Shown: positions 22,095 through 33,725, counted from the stretch's first letter. The stretch: DNA of 64,000 nt from Elephas maximus indicus (GCF_024166365.1 NC_064842.1:28801001-28865000); one strand, 5' to 3'. Notes: generated by a model not told the origin, from the letters alone. Made by a program: numbers and translations.

Positions 22095-22480
22095 CCACCA
22101 CCCGTCTGTCAGTTTGTTGTTCCGTGATGGCTTGCATTTTGCTGTGATGCTGGATGCCATGACACTGATATTACAAATACCAGCAGGGCCACCCGTGGTG
22201 AACAGGTTTCAGCAGAGCTTCCAGACTAAGACAGACAAGGAAGAAAGGCCTGGAAAACTACTTCCAAAAAGTAGCCAATGAAAACCCCCTGCATCACGAT
22301 AGAATAATGAGTCCCCTAGGTTGGAAGTCACTCAGAATACACAGTTGCTGCAACAGTGGACTTGAGCATACCAACAATCATCAAGACGGTGAAAGACCGG
22401 ACAATATTTTGTTCCACTGTATATGGGGCCACCCTGAGTCAGAGTCAACTTGATGGCAACTGAAAACAACCATCAACAAA
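22095..22480 (+). mobile_element. RTE-tailed composite non-autonomous element
   Basis: Sense copy of the 13296-13706 family: 'cccgtctgtcagtttgttgt', 'aataccagcagggccacccg', 'gaagaaaggcctggaaaact', then RTE tail 'gagtcagagtcaacttgatg'. Confidence 0.7.
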
Positions 22481-22565
22481 GTAAAATTTATTGTTTAAGT
22501 GGCCAGGCTAGATGGTTTTCTAGAACTAATTTCTAGAAGACATTAAAAGATTGAGAGCTGCAAAA

Positions 22566-22766
22566 CCAAAACCCATTGCTGTTGAGTCAATTCCGACTCA
22601 TATTGACCCTAAAGGACAGAGTAGAAGTGCCCCATGGGGTTTCCAAGGCTGAAATCTTCATGGAAGCAGACTACAACAGCTTTCTTCTGTGGGGCAGCTA
22701 CTGGGTTCAAACCACAGACCTTTTGGTTAGCAGCCGAGTGCTTAATCAGTGTGCCAGCAGCGCTCC
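22566..22766 (-). repeat. AfroSINE with 15-bp target duplication
   Basis: Antisense copy with 'gttgagtcaattccgactca' and 'gaccttttggttagcagccg'. The flanking repeat ttgag(a/g)gctgcaaaa lies at 22551-22565 and 22767-22781, with one mismatch. Confidence 0.92.
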
Positions 22767-23146
22767 TTGAGGGCTGCAAAAAAACATTGATAATAAATAG
22801 AAGAATAAAAAAATCTTTCAATAGAATTACATACACAAAACTATACATATTATACATTTTAGGCTATTTAAAAGGTGTTCTGAAGCGTTCTCTACAGAAA
22901 TTGTCATGGATCAAATTGTTAAAAATTATTCAGTATATTTATATATATAAAAAAATAACTGCTATTAATTATTGCCAGTTTATGGAACTGTTGAAAGAAA
23001 TAGAAGACAAGTGAATTTAATGATCTTGTGTTCTTTGCCAGTGCTCATTGGTTGAGTCTTGGAAGAGGTTTACAAAGATCTATTGTTTTGCAAAGACTTA
23101 ATGTTAACTCAAATTAAAGTCTTTCTTGCAATAACACACGTTTAGG

Positions 23147-23510
23147 CTCTCCATGGAGGACACAAAAAATTAAGTGCTCTGCTGCTAACTCAAAGGTTGG
23201 TGGTTCAAATCTACCCATTCCTGTACCGGTTGCCATCAAGTCGATTTTGACTCATAGCAACCCTAGAGGACAGAGTAGAACTGCTTCCGAGGAGCAGCTG
23301 GTCGATTCAAACTGCCAGCTTTTTGGTTAGCAGCCAAGCTCTTAGCCATTGCACCACCAGGGCTCCAATCCACCCACAGACACCTCGAAAGAAAGGCCTG
23401 GCGATCTACTTCTGAAAGGTCATAGCCATTGAGAACTCTATGGAGCAAAGTCCTACTCTGAAACACACGGGGTCACCACGAGTCAGAATCAACTCAACAG
23501 CAACTGGTTT
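23147..23510 (+). repeat. AfroSINE (diverged) split by another AfroSINE
   Basis: The head is at 23147-23217 ('ctgctaactcaaaggttggt') and resumes at about 23367 with 'gaaagaaaggcctggcgatc', ending 'gagtcagaatcaactcaaca'. Confidence 0.85.
23222..23366 (-). repeat. AfroSINE nested in an AfroSINE
   Basis: Antisense copy from 'ggttgccatcaagtcgattt' to 'accaccagggctcc'. The flanks aatctaccca and aatccaccca may be a diverged target duplication. Confidence 0.88.
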
Positions 23511-24320
23511 GGGTTTTAAGTTTTCTAAAGTATGTAGTAATCAAAACCAAAAAAAAGGAAAAGAAGTTGGCATGATTTACATTTTCTCACCGACATCACA
23601 ATGCCTATGAATGACCTATATTTGAAGCTCCAAGTCTATTTGTGACTTAATTGGACAGGTATGAGAATGTATGCTAAAACTGAAACTTTCCATAATGCAA
23701 ATCAGTAATAAACATTTATGCACTTTTCTAACAGCAGTATGAAGAATATTTTCATTGTAATTTATAGTGTTATATAAATTGATTTTTAAAAAACCACGAG
23801 ATAAATTTGAAGAACCCTTTTTAAATACTGATAAATTTAGAGTTGCCTTTCAATTTATCTAATACTCTTTTGAGTTTGATGTTAATAATATTTAGTTGTT
23901 ACAAGAGATGATGAATTTAGTTAATTTGGTCTATGGTACTTAATTTTGAAACTGATATGTTTTTTCTTTAAAGACAAATCAATTCTTCTTAAAAAATTTT
24001 TTTTCAAGGGTAATTTTGATTTTGTTTGCTGGTGATAGAATTGAGCCCTGTGCTGGAAAAGAGAGAACCAATAAGAAGTGAGCCTCACATGGGGAGATGA
24101 GCAGACCCTTGGAATTAGCATGAAGTGGGTAGGGACCTATGGCAAGAGAAGGACAGTAGGGAGACTCTACTGGTGGTCTCTAGGAGCAAATTAACCTGAC
24201 ATCTAGTTTTAAGTTCTTCTTTATGTATTGTATTTTCATAGCTTAAATCCTTAATAACGTTTTTAAGCATGATCTTAGCTGTGATTTGGGGGATAAAGGA
24301 AGGTATCTGGTGATTGGCTC
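23511..24320. other. AT-rich unclassified intergenic sequence
   Basis: No repeat consensus or gene recognised. Minus-strand frames at 23921-24324 look like chance. Confidence 0.35.
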
Positions 24321-24321
24321 C

Positions 24322-24431
24322 CATAAAGATTACAGCCTAGAAAACCCTAGGGGGGCAGTTCTACTCTGTCACATAGGGTTGCTGTGAGCTGGAAACTGAC
24401 TCAATGGCATTTAACAACAACAACAACAACG
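24322..24431 (+). repeat. AfroSINE 3' half with (aac)n tail
   Basis: 'gcagttctactctgtcacat' then 'agggttgctgtgagctggaa' and an (aac)n tract at 24413-24431. The head is missing. Confidence 0.8.
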
Positions 24432-24989
24432 TGTCCATGTTTGGGGTCAAAGTCAGAAGGAGCTGGTGCCGTGGTCTGGAAAAGCTGTTATGGGCTGAGG
24501 TGTTGATGGGGAAGACTAGAGCAGCAGTTTGGAACAGGAGGTGACAAGTGAAAGCAATGATGAACTTGTGGGAAAGGTGAAATTCTGGTGCCGCTCATAA
24601 ACAATTTCTAGGGTTATACAGGTCAAGGACACAGATTGCATTAGTGAAGATTAAAAGGAAAGTGCTGCTCCCCTTTTCGTCCCTGGGAAAGTAGAGAATT
24701 TGGGAAAATTCAGAATACATACAAGAAGAAAAATCTAGGAGGCTGTGGTTAAATCTGGAGAAAAAGACTGGGGTGTTAAAAAGGGGACTCTAACATTACA
24801 TTTTGTTCACATTTGTATTACTCGTATTTATTATGATAGATATGCATTGGTTTTATAATTAAACATAAAGTTTGGGGGAAGGGAATAACTATAAAAATTT
24901 CATCAAAAATAATAAATTTGTGAGAAATAAGAGTATTAGGGAGAATTGCCCTCTGGATTATAAAATATTATAAAACTACTACCATTTTT

Positions 24990-26592
24990 TTTTTTGGTCA
25001 CTTCACTAAAGAAGACATTCGGGCGGCTAACAGATACATGAGGAAATGCTCTTGATCATTAGCCATTAGAGAAATGCAAATTAAAACTACAATGAGATTC
25101 CATCTCACTCCAACAAGGCTGGCATTAATCCAAAAAACACAAAATAATAACTGTTAGAGAGGCTGCGGAGAGATTGGAACGCTTATACACTGCTGGTGGG
25201 AATGTAAAATGGTACAACCACTTTGGAAATCTACCTGGCATTTTCTTAAACAGTTAGAAATAGAACTACCATACAACCCAGAAATCCCACTCCTTGGAAT
25301 ATACCCTAGAGAAAGAAGAGCCTATACACGAACAGATATATGCACACCCATGTTTATTGCAGCACTGTTTACAATAGCAAAAAGATGGAAGCAACCAAGG
25401 TGCCCATCAATGGATGAATGGATAAATAAATTATGGCATATTCATACAATGGCATACTACACATCGATAAAGAACAGTGATGAATCTGTGAAACATTTCA
25501 TAACATGGAGGACCCTGGAAGGCATTATGTTGAGTGAAATTAGTTGCAAAAGGACAAATACTGTATAAGACCATTATTATAAGATCTTGAGAAATAGTTT
25601 AAACTGAGAACACATTCGTTTGTGGTTACGAGAGCAGGGAGGAAGGGAGGGTGGGAGAAGGGTATTTACTAATTAGATAGTAGATAAGAACTACTTTAGA
25701 TGACGGGAAGGACAACGCTTAATACAGGGGAGGTCAGCACAACTGGACTAAACCAAAAGCAAAGAAGTTTCCTGAATAAACTGAATGCTTTGAGGGTCAG
25801 CGAAGCAGGGGCAGGGGTTTGGGGACCATGGTTTCAGGCGACATCTAATTGGCATAATAAAATCTATTAAGAGAACATTCTGCATCCCACTTCGAAGAGT
25901 GGCATCTGAGGTCTTAAATGCTAGCAAGCGGCCATCTAAGATGCATCAGTAAGTCTCAACCCACCTGGATCAAAGCAGAATGAAGAACATCAAGGATACA
26001 AGGTAATTACGAGCCCAAGAGACAGAAAGGGCTACATGAACCACAGACTACATCATCCTGAGACCAGAAGAACTAGACGGTGCCCGGCCACAACCTGTGA
26101 CTGCCCTGACAGGGAACACAACAGAGAACCCCTGAGGGAGCAGGAGTGCAGTGGGATCCAGACCCCAAATTCTCATAAAAAGATCAGACTTAATGGTCTA
26201 ACTGAGGCTAGAAGGACCCTGGCAGTCATGGTCCCCAAACATTCTGTTGGCCCAGGACAGGAACCATTCCCAAAGCCAACTCATCAGACATGGATTGGAC
26301 TGGACAATGGGTTGGAGAGAGATGTTGATGAGGAGTGAGCTACTTGCAACAAGTGGACACTTGAGACTTTGTTGGCATCTCCTGTCTGGAGGGGAGATGA
26401 GAGAGTAGAGGGGGTTAGAAGCTGGCAAATGGTCACAAAAAGAGAGACTGGAAGGAGGGAGTGGGCTGTCTCATTGAGGGGAGAGTAATTGGGAGTAGGT
26501 AGTAAGGTGTATATAAGTTTTTACGTGAGAGGCCGACTTGATTTGTAAACTTCCACTTAAAGCACAATAAAAATAATTAAAAAAAAAAAAAA
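24990..26592 (+). mobile_element. Young 5'-truncated L1: ORF2 C-terminus plus 3' UTR
   Basis: ORF2 C-terminal coding sequence continues into the open frame 25209-25568 ('LLGIYPRERRAYTRTD', 'FIAALFTIAKRWKQPRCPSM', 'HFITWRTLEGIMLSEI'). Then comes the lineage-type 3' UTR with 'gaggtcttaaatgctagcaa', 'gaccagaagaactagacggt' and a poly(A) at 26578-26592. Upstream ORF2 has stops, so it is dead. Among the L1 tails here it looks the best preserved. Confidence 0.88.
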
Positions 26593-26733
26593 GGAGCCTC
26601 GTGGCACAATGGTTAAGTATTTGGTTGCTAATGACAGATCAGCAGTTCAAACCCCCCAGCCACCCCATGGGAGAAAAAGGTCTCTATAAGTCAGAATCGA
26701 CTCGACAGCACAGTGACAACAACTATCAATAAA
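26593..26733 (+). repeat. AfroSINE, directly behind an L1 poly(A)
   Basis: 'aaggagcctcgtggcacaat' begins right after the L1 A-tract. Tail 'agtcagaatcgactcgacag'. Insertion into the A-tail of the L1 is the simplest reading. Confidence 0.88.
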
Positions 26734-27744
26734 GTCTTATGGTACAGAGGTAAGGATAGATTAACGGAAAAATGTGGCACAGAAACAAAATACATAAAAA
26801 ATTAAATTAATTGGTTGGCACCGTAAAGTGATGAGGAAACAATGGTCTGGGGACAATAGTTAGCTATATGGAAATAAATAAATAAGTCTATTTAGCAGAT
26901 ACATCACAATCATACTCCAAAATAAAATCCAAATTGATTCAAAGCGAAATCAAATAAATAAGAAGTAAATGTTGATCAAATCTCATGGTCAGGAATATCT
27001 CAAAAATATTGATGATTTGAATTCATAAAAATTTTAAACGTTTTTGTGCCAAATAAGTCATAAGATCAAAAAGAAAACTGAGAAAATATTTTCAACAAAT
27101 ATAAAACTTAAAGGATTAATAGTCTTATAAGAAATCATACAAGTGGACAAACAGCAAAAAACACGGTTAATTTACAAAACAAGAAATAGAAACATCTAAT
27201 AAACATAAAACTTTCAACCTTCTTAAGGAACAAAAAACTTTTTGCCCTTTGAATTAGAAAGGAAGTTTTTGGTTTTTTTTTTAATCTTAGGCTAGGTTAC
27301 ACAGCTGCAGTAATCAAAACAGCCTGATACAGGTTTAATGATAGATACATAGACCAATGGAATAGAACTGAAAATCCAGAAATAAATACAAATATCTATG
27401 GTCAATTGATTTTGACAAGAGAGCCAAATCCATTCAATGGGAGAGGAGCAGTCTCTTTAACAAATGGTGCTGGCAAAACTGATTTCCACATGCAGAAAAA
27501 TGAAACAAGATCCATACCTCACACCATATACAAAAACTATTTCAAAATGGATCAAGGACCTAAATGTTAAATTTAAGTCCATAAAGTTCTTAGAAGAAAA
27601 TATAGGAGAAAAGCTTTGGGACCTAATTTTTTTCAGTGACAGATTATCAAACACAACAACAAACGCACAAACAACAGAAAACAAAATAGAGAACTGGAAC
27701 CTCGTGAAAGTTAAATACTTATATTCATCAAAAGATTTTATCAA

Positions 27745-27931
27745 GCTCTACCAGCAGGATTCAATGACGGAATGTCTCACAGGAAGCTGTCCACTCCCAG
27801 GCATGTTCATGGGACCACTAAGAAAGAACAAATTGCAATGGAGGGAGGAGCTTAATGTCAGGGATAAATTGTGCAGCTGGTGGAATCTCAATAAAAATCA
27901 TTTTTCAGTGGGGTGGTGGGGAGAACAGGGA
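27745..27931. other. Unidentified 187-bp insertion in L1 ORF2 relic
   Basis: L1 text breaks after gattttatcaa (27734-27744) and resumes after gactttatcaa (27932-27942), an 11-bp duplication with one mismatch. The insert is not L1, AfroSINE, MIR or RTE as far as I can tell. It contains 'ctcaataaaaatcatttttc' but no poly(A). Insert plus one repeat copy is 198 bp, so the reading frame stays open across it. Confidence 0.7.
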
Positions 27932-28925
27932 GACTTTATCAAAAAAGTAAAGAGATAACCTACAGACTGGGGAAAAAATCTTTGGGAATGACATAACTGA
28001 TAGGGGTATAATATATAAAATATAGAGAAAACATTTTCAACTTAACAGCAAGAAGACAAATAACCCAATCAAAAACTGGGCAAATGACATGATCAGACAC
28101 TTTACCAAAGAGGATATTCAGATGGCCAACAGAAGCATGAATAGATGCTCAGGGTCATTAGTCACCAGAGAAATGCAAAACAAAGCCACAGTGAGATACC
28201 ATTTCACTCCCAGTAGGATGGCTAAGATTTAAAAAAAAAAACAAACAGAAAATAACAAGTGTTGGAGGGGATGTGGAAAAACTGGAACCCTCATCTATTG
28301 CCAGTGGGAATGCAAAATGGTACAGCTGCTGTGGAAAACAGTCTGGTGGTTCTGCAAAAAACCAGAGGTAGAACTGCCATATGGCCCAATAATTCCATTC
28401 CTAGGTATATACCCTAGGGATCTAATAGAAGTGACTCGAACAGACATATACACACCTATGTTCATTGTAGCACTATTCACAATAGCAAAAAGATGGAAAA
28501 CAACCTAAGTGCCCATCAACAGATGAACGCATAAGTAAAGGTGTAGTACATGTACACAATGGAATACTACTCAGCAATGAAGAAAAAGAGTTGAAAACAT
28601 CTCGAAACACAGATGAACTTCAGGAACATTATACTGAGTGAAATTAAGTCAATCACAAAAAAGAAATAACTATATGTTCTCACTTTTATGAAACGATGTA
28701 AACAGACAAATATACAGAAACAAATATTTATTAGTGGTTACCAGGGATAAAAAAAAAAAAAAAGGAAGGAAATTCAGTCTCCACATAGTAGACATTTGTT
28801 ATTTTTGGTGATGAGAAAGGTAACACCGCATGATGGTGAGGTATGCACATCTTGATAAAGGTAAACAATGTCACTAAAATGTACATCAGACAAAAGGACT
28901 TTTTGGTAATTGCTATGGCATATAT

Positions 28926-29093
28926 GGAAACCCTGGTGGCACAGTGGTTAAGTGCAACGGCTGCTAACCAAGAGGTCTGCAGTTCAAATCTGCCAGGTGC
29001 TCCTTGGAAACTCAATGGGGCAGTTCTACTCTGTCCTATAGGGTCGCTATGAGTCGGAATAGACGCGACGGCAGTGGGTTTCGTTTTGGTGGG
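28926..29093 (+). repeat. AfroSINE inserted in L1 3' UTR
   Basis: Starts 'ggaaaccctggtggcacagt' and ends with 'cgacggcagtgggtttcgtt'. Target duplication ctatggcatatat (28913-28925) and ctacggcatatat (29094-29106), with one mismatch. Confidence 0.93.
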
Positions 29094-29129
29094 CTACGGC
29101 ATATATAATTTTGAAACAACAGCAACAAC

Positions 29130-29280
29130 CAAAAAAATATATGTGTGGGTATATACGTATATATGTAGACATTTGTGCGTACAGATATGTATATGTGAGC
29201 ATATATGTGTATTATATAGGTGTATAAATATGTATATGCATGTATATGACTATATGTGCACATATTCATATATATAATAA
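29130..29280. repeat. TATG/TGTA-rich simple sequence
   Basis: Alternating tata, tgtg and catg text inside the L1 3' UTR. The same tract is present in the related L1 tail around 6.3-6.4 and 7.75-7.82 kb. Confidence 0.75.
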
Positions 29281-30249
29281 AGCACATGGGGGCACAGTTA
29301 CAAAAACTTCTTAGACATAACCAAACACCTCACAGGTTGGTTTCCTAGGTTTGAAGGATTAGGACCATAGTCTCGTGGGACATCTTGGTCAATTGGCATA
29401 GTATAATTCATAAAGCTAGGTTCTACATCCTAGTTTGGTGAGTAGGGTCTGAGATCTTAAAAGCTTGCAAGCAGCTATCTAAGATACAACTATTGATCTC
29501 TACTCTTCAGAGCAAAAGAGAAAGAAGGAAGCCAAAGACTCAGAGAAGAAAGTAGTCCATAGGTCTAATAGTCTATACCAACCAGGGCCTCATCTACCCT
29601 GAGATCAAAAGAACTAGATAGTGCCTAGCTACCCATAGCAACCATTCTAATCAGGGCCACAATAGATGAACCCTGATAGAACGGGAGAAAAATGTGGAGC
29701 AGAGCCACAAATTCCTAGAAAAAGAAAAACCAGATTTGTTGGACTGGTTGGGACTAGAGGACTCCCCAAGACTATTGCCCTGAGATACTCTTTAAACCTT
29801 GAGCCAAAACTAGTCACTGACGTCACCTCTTAGCTAAATAACAGATTGGCTCACAAAATAAAGAATATCACCTGTGAATACTGTGCTTCTTTAAAAAAAA
29901 TCATCTATATGAGACTAACCAGTAGACCACTACTTTAAAATGAGGTTGAGAATATAAGGGAGCAGGGAAACTAGATTAATGGAAATAGAACAACCAGAAT
30001 GAATACACTGAAAATGTTCATGTGTTGTGAAGAATGTAACCAATGTCACTGAATAATGTGTGTAGAAATTATTGAATGGGAACCTAGACTGCTGTGTAAA
30101 CCTTCACTGAAAACAGAATAAAATATTATTATTATTTTTAAAACGTTAGGGCAGGTAGGATGAGATAGAAAGTTACTAGTCGAAGGCAGATATGTATATT
30201 GATACAACTGCAGTATGAACAGAGTATTAAAATGAGCTTAAAAAGGGGA

Positions 30250-31056
30250 CCGAGCTACTGGGCCTGGGGGCTGAGGACCACGGTCTCAAGGGACATCTAG
30301 GTCAATTGGCATAACATAGTTCACAAAGGAAATGTCCTACATCCTACTCATCCTTTGGTGAGTAGCATCTGGGGTCTTAACAGCTTGTGAGTGACCATCT
30401 AAGATACATCTATTGGCCCCATCCCATCTGGAGCAAGGCAGAATGAAGAAAACCAAAAACACAAGGAAAATTTTAATCCAAAGGACTAATGGATTACATG
30501 AACCACAGCCTTCATCAGCCCGAGTCCAGAAAAACTAAATGGTGCCCAGCTACCACCATGGTCTGCTCTGATAGGGATCCCAATAGAGGGTCCTGGACAG
30601 AGCTGGAGAAAAATGTAGAACACAATTCAAATTCACAACAAAACACCAGGATTACTGGTCTGACAGAGACTGAGGGATCCCCAAGACCATGGCCCCCAGA
30701 CACCCCGCTAACTCAGAACTGAAGTCACTCCTGAAGTCTACCTATCAGCCAAAGATTAGAGAGGCCCATAAAACAAACAATTACATGTGAGGAACACATG
30801 CTTGTTACTTCAGTACAGTATACGAGACCAAGTAGGCAACACCTGTCCAAAAGCAAAGATGAGAAGGCAGATGAGGCAGGAAAACTGACAGAATGGACTT
30901 GAGGAACCTGGGGTGTAAAGGTAAAGGGGGAGACTGCTGACACATTGCGGGGATTGCAACCAATGTCACAAAACAATTTGTGTATAAATTTTTGAATGAG
31001 AAACTAATTTGCACTGTAAACTTCACCTAAAGCACAATAAAATTTAAAATAAAAAT
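30250..31056 (+). mobile_element. L1 3' UTR only, with target duplication
   Basis: Lineage-type L1 tail: 'gaccacggtctcaagggaca', 'ctggggtcttaacagcttgt', 'acagtatacgagaccaagta', ending 'aaagcacaataaaatttaaa'. The flanking repeat cttaaaaaggg(g)a at 30237-30249 and 31057-31068 shows a separate insertion event of a strongly truncated L1. Confidence 0.88.
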
Positions 31057-31549
31057 CTTAAAAAGGGAAGTCATCCAAAATGTAGGCAAAGTTTTATGCA
31101 CAGAAGTGCCAATATTATTTATTATACTAGAAAACAGAAACAACCTATATGTTCAAAGTTAGGAGATCATGAAAGAAATTATAGTGTGGATAAATGATGT
31201 AACGATTAAAAGTTGCATTTTCTAAGACTACTAATTAAATGTGAAAATGCTTATATCTTAGGTGAAAAATAAATGGATAAAAATTTGTATTTATAGTATA
31301 ATTACAGTGTTTTTTTTAATGAAAAAAGAGATAAAATAAAATATGATTTGTATTTGGTGTGATTTATAGTTTCTTCTTTATATTCTTCTATATCTTCCAA
31401 ATTTCCTTTCATGATCATACATTACTTTCATAATCAGAAAAAAATAAATTCATCCCCAGAGCCCCTCAGGATAAAATCTAAATTCCTCAGCAACACCCAT
31501 GATTATGATCTGAACCCTGCCTTCTCACTATTTCTTTTTTTAATTTACA

Positions 31550-31708
31550 GTCAGCACCCTGGCGGCATGGCTGGTGAGAGCTTGTTTGCTAACCAAAAGG
31601 TTGGCAGTTAAAATCCATCAGCTGCTCCTTGGACACCCTATGGGGCAGTTCTACTCTGTCCCATGGGGTCACTACGAGTCAGAATGACTCCATGGCAATG
31701 GATCATTT
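31550..31708 (+). repeat. AfroSINE
   Basis: Sense copy: 'agcaccctggcggcatggct', 'gctaaccaaaaggttggcag' and tail 'cactacgagtcagaatgact'. Confidence 0.9.
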
Positions 31709-31739
31709 ACACTCAGGTCTTAATCAAACTGCTTGATTT

Positions 31740-32010
31740 CCCTAATCTGCCATGCCATCACTACATTGGTGATGGGTTTGTTTGTTTTGGTGGTCAGTAT
31801 TGTTGTTTTTACATACGGTGTTCTTAAATGCCCTTCCCTCTTTCTGGCCTTGTCAACTGGCCTCTTTAATTTTAAGACTCAGCCCTTTATTTTCAAGGGA
31901 TAGCTTCCTCTGGGGTACCTTTGGCTGGATTAAATGCCTCCTGCTTTGTGTTGCTATAACATGCTGTGTGTACCTTCATTACAGCATTTACCACATTGAA
32001 TTACAGTCAG
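31740..32010 (+). repeat. L2 fragment
   Basis: L2 3' region pattern: 'gatagcttcctctggggtac', 'ctggattaaatgcctcctgc' and 'acagcatttaccacattgaa'. Confidence 0.6.
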
Positions 32011-32185
32011 GGTGACCGATCATCCTGGTTTGCCACTCCCTAAGTCAAATTCTCCTTTTCAAACTTGTTCCCATCTTAGAGTATGAGCACTTGACTGTTT
32101 ACATCATCTCTGGGTTTTAAAAATTACTGTATATTCTTTCTATTATACGATTGGCACTATTTCCCTTAGGTTGCTGGGTGGCAGT

Positions 32186-33180
32186 TGTTGCTATTAGGTG
32201 CTGTTGAGTTGGTTTCAACTCTTAGCAACCTTACATACAACAGAATGAAACATTGCTGGGCCCTGCACCATTCTCATGATTGTTGTTGTGCTTGAGCTCG
32301 TTGTTGCAGCCACTGTGTCAATCCATCTCATTGAGGGTCTTCCTCTTTTTCACTGACTTTCTACTTTACCAAGCATGACGTCCTTCTCCAGGGGCTGGAC
32401 CTTCCCAATAACATGTCCAAAATACATGAGATGAAGTCTCGCCATCTTGCTTCTAAGGAGCATTCTGGCTGTACTTCTTCTAAGACAGATTTGTTCGTTC
32501 TTTTGGCAGTCTCTGGTATTATATTCAATATTCTTTGCCAACACCATAATCCAAAGGTATCAATTCTTCTTTGGTCTTCCTAATTCATTGTCCAACTTTC
32601 ACACGCATATAAGGGAACTGAAAATACCATGGCTTGGGTCAGGCTCACCTTAGTCCTCAAAGTGACATCTTTGCTTTTCAACACTTTAAAGAGGTCTTTT
32701 GCAGCAGATATGTCCAATGTAACATGTCATTTGATTTCTTGACTGCTACTTCCATGGCTGTTGATTGTGGATCAAGTAAAATTAAATCCTTGACAACTTC
32801 AATCTTTTCTCCATTTATCACGATGTTGCTTATTGGTCCAGTTGTGAGGATTTTTGTTTCTCTACGTTAAGATGTAATCCATACTGAAGGCGGTAGTCTT
32901 TGATCTTCATGAGTAAGTGCTTCAAGTCCTCTTCACTTTCAGCAAGCAAAGTTCTGTCACCTGCATATTGATGCCCCGCTGTTTTTCATATAGTCCACCT
33001 CAGATTATTTGCTCAGCATATAAATTGACTAAGTATGGTGAAAGGATACAATCTTGATGCATACCTTTCCTGATTTTAAACCATGCAACATCCCCTTGTT
33101 CTATTCAAACAATTGCCTCTTAGCCTACGTACAGGTTCCCCATGAGCACAATTAAGCGTTCCGGAATTCCCATTCTTTGC
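32186..33180 (-). pseudogene. RTE/BovB LINE, antisense, 5'-truncated, at the edge of the CpG island
   Basis: The reverse complement carries RTE reverse-transcriptase and C-terminal sequence parallel to the 6.4-7.75 kb copy. The 3' tail is on the left ('gctgttgagttggtttcaac'). The antisense YADD-region text 'gttctgtcacctgcatattg' is at about 32955, and the upstream end is at about 33180 ('gttccggaattcccattctt'). Many frame breaks. Its truncated 5' end faces the B3GALNT2 promoter about 120 bp before the predicted ZNF143 site. Confidence 0.9.
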
Positions 33181-33302
33181 CGTGTTATCAGTAATTTGCT
33201 ACGGGTGACAGTAGTCAACGAGGAAAAAAAAAAACACGCATGCTCTGTAGGCTACTTCGCGCTTCGCCTCCGTAATTGTCGAGTGACGGAAGGGAGTGCT
33301 GT

Positions 33303-33324
33303 GGGATTATGGGAAATGTGGTTT
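33303..33324 (-). promoter_or_regulatory. ZNF143/Staf-type binding element
   Basis: The minus strand reads accacatttcccataatcc, close to the ZNF143/SBS consensus (ACTACAATTCCCAGAATGC type). Such sites are common just upstream of TATA-less CpG-island promoters. A GTGACGGAAG stretch (CRE half-site and ETS-like core) lies just upstream at about 33283-33292. Confidence 0.6.
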
Positions 33325-33414
33325 TCCGGCTTCAGGATCACTGGCGCGCCCCCTGCCTGTGCCCGCGGGGGGACTTCAGCTCCCGGCCCGCCGGCGCAGA
33401 AGGAGACGCGAGAG

Positions 33415-33492
33415 AACGGGGCGGGCGGAGTGGTAAAGAGGGGGAGGTGGGCGGGGCCGGTGGGAAGGCCGGGCGGAGGGGGCGGGGCTTCG
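33415..33492 (+). promoter_or_regulatory. Cluster of GC boxes (SP1/KLF-type)
   Basis: Three GGGCGG-type boxes: 'acggggcgggcgg' near 33415, 'ggtgggcggggccgg' near 33447, and 'gggggcggggcttcg' near 33478. The spacing of about 30 bp fits a proximal promoter. Confidence 0.6.
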
Positions 33493-33725
33493 CCCAGCTG
33501 AGCGGCCGCCGCCCGCGGTCTGAGGAACCTGAGGCGCTGGGCTGGGAGCCGCCGGCAACGTTTATCGCTCTGAGCTCCAGGGCGGGCGTGCGCTCCGCAG
33601 GCGTTGGCCGCCGCCCCTCCTCTCGTACGCTCTCTTCTTTTTCCCAAGTCTCCTCCTCCTCCGCCGGGACGCGGGAGAGCCCGGTGCGCGGCGGGGGCGC
33701 GACGTGGAGCCGGCGGGGGCGGCCA

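Larger units (their letters stand above)
27270..30148 (+). pseudogene. L1 ORF2 relic and 3' UTR, 5'-truncated, with two insertions
   Basis: ORF2 C-terminal region from 'ctgcagtaatcaaaacagcc' on. The frame 27464-27958 encodes L1-like 'KLISTCRKMKQDPYLTPYTK' and 'IENWNLVKVKYLYSSKDFIK'. A 198-bp in-frame insertion follows, and L1 coding text resumes at about 27942 ('aaaaaagtaaagagataacc'). The last ORF2 part is at 28317-28508. An AfroSINE interrupts the 3' UTR at 28926-29093. The 3' UTR runs through a TATG-rich tract to an A-rich end near 30148. Confidence 0.8.
24880..31447 (+). mobile_element. Old L1 (L1M-like), host of nested younger L1s
   Basis: Old ORF2 and 3' UTR pieces at about 24880-24983, 26735-27265 and 31069-31447 read in L1 order. 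They include 'ataaaatattataaaactac', 'aacaatggtctggggacaat', 'gaaacaacctatatgttcaa', and a 3' end with 'cataatcagaaaaaaataaa'. Younger L1 tails and SINEs fill the gaps. No intact frame remains. Confidence 0.65.

Noticed and set aside
27464..27958. 165-codon frame as a possible gene
   Set aside because: The first half is L1 ORF2 and the second half is the inserted segment. There is no promoter, start context or conservation evidence.
1..33000. Exons of a neighbouring gene (for example GNG4, which lies upstream of B3GALNT2 in human)
   Set aside because: No frame or splice structure resembling a G-protein gamma subunit or any other known protein was seen. The region reads as intergenic repeats.
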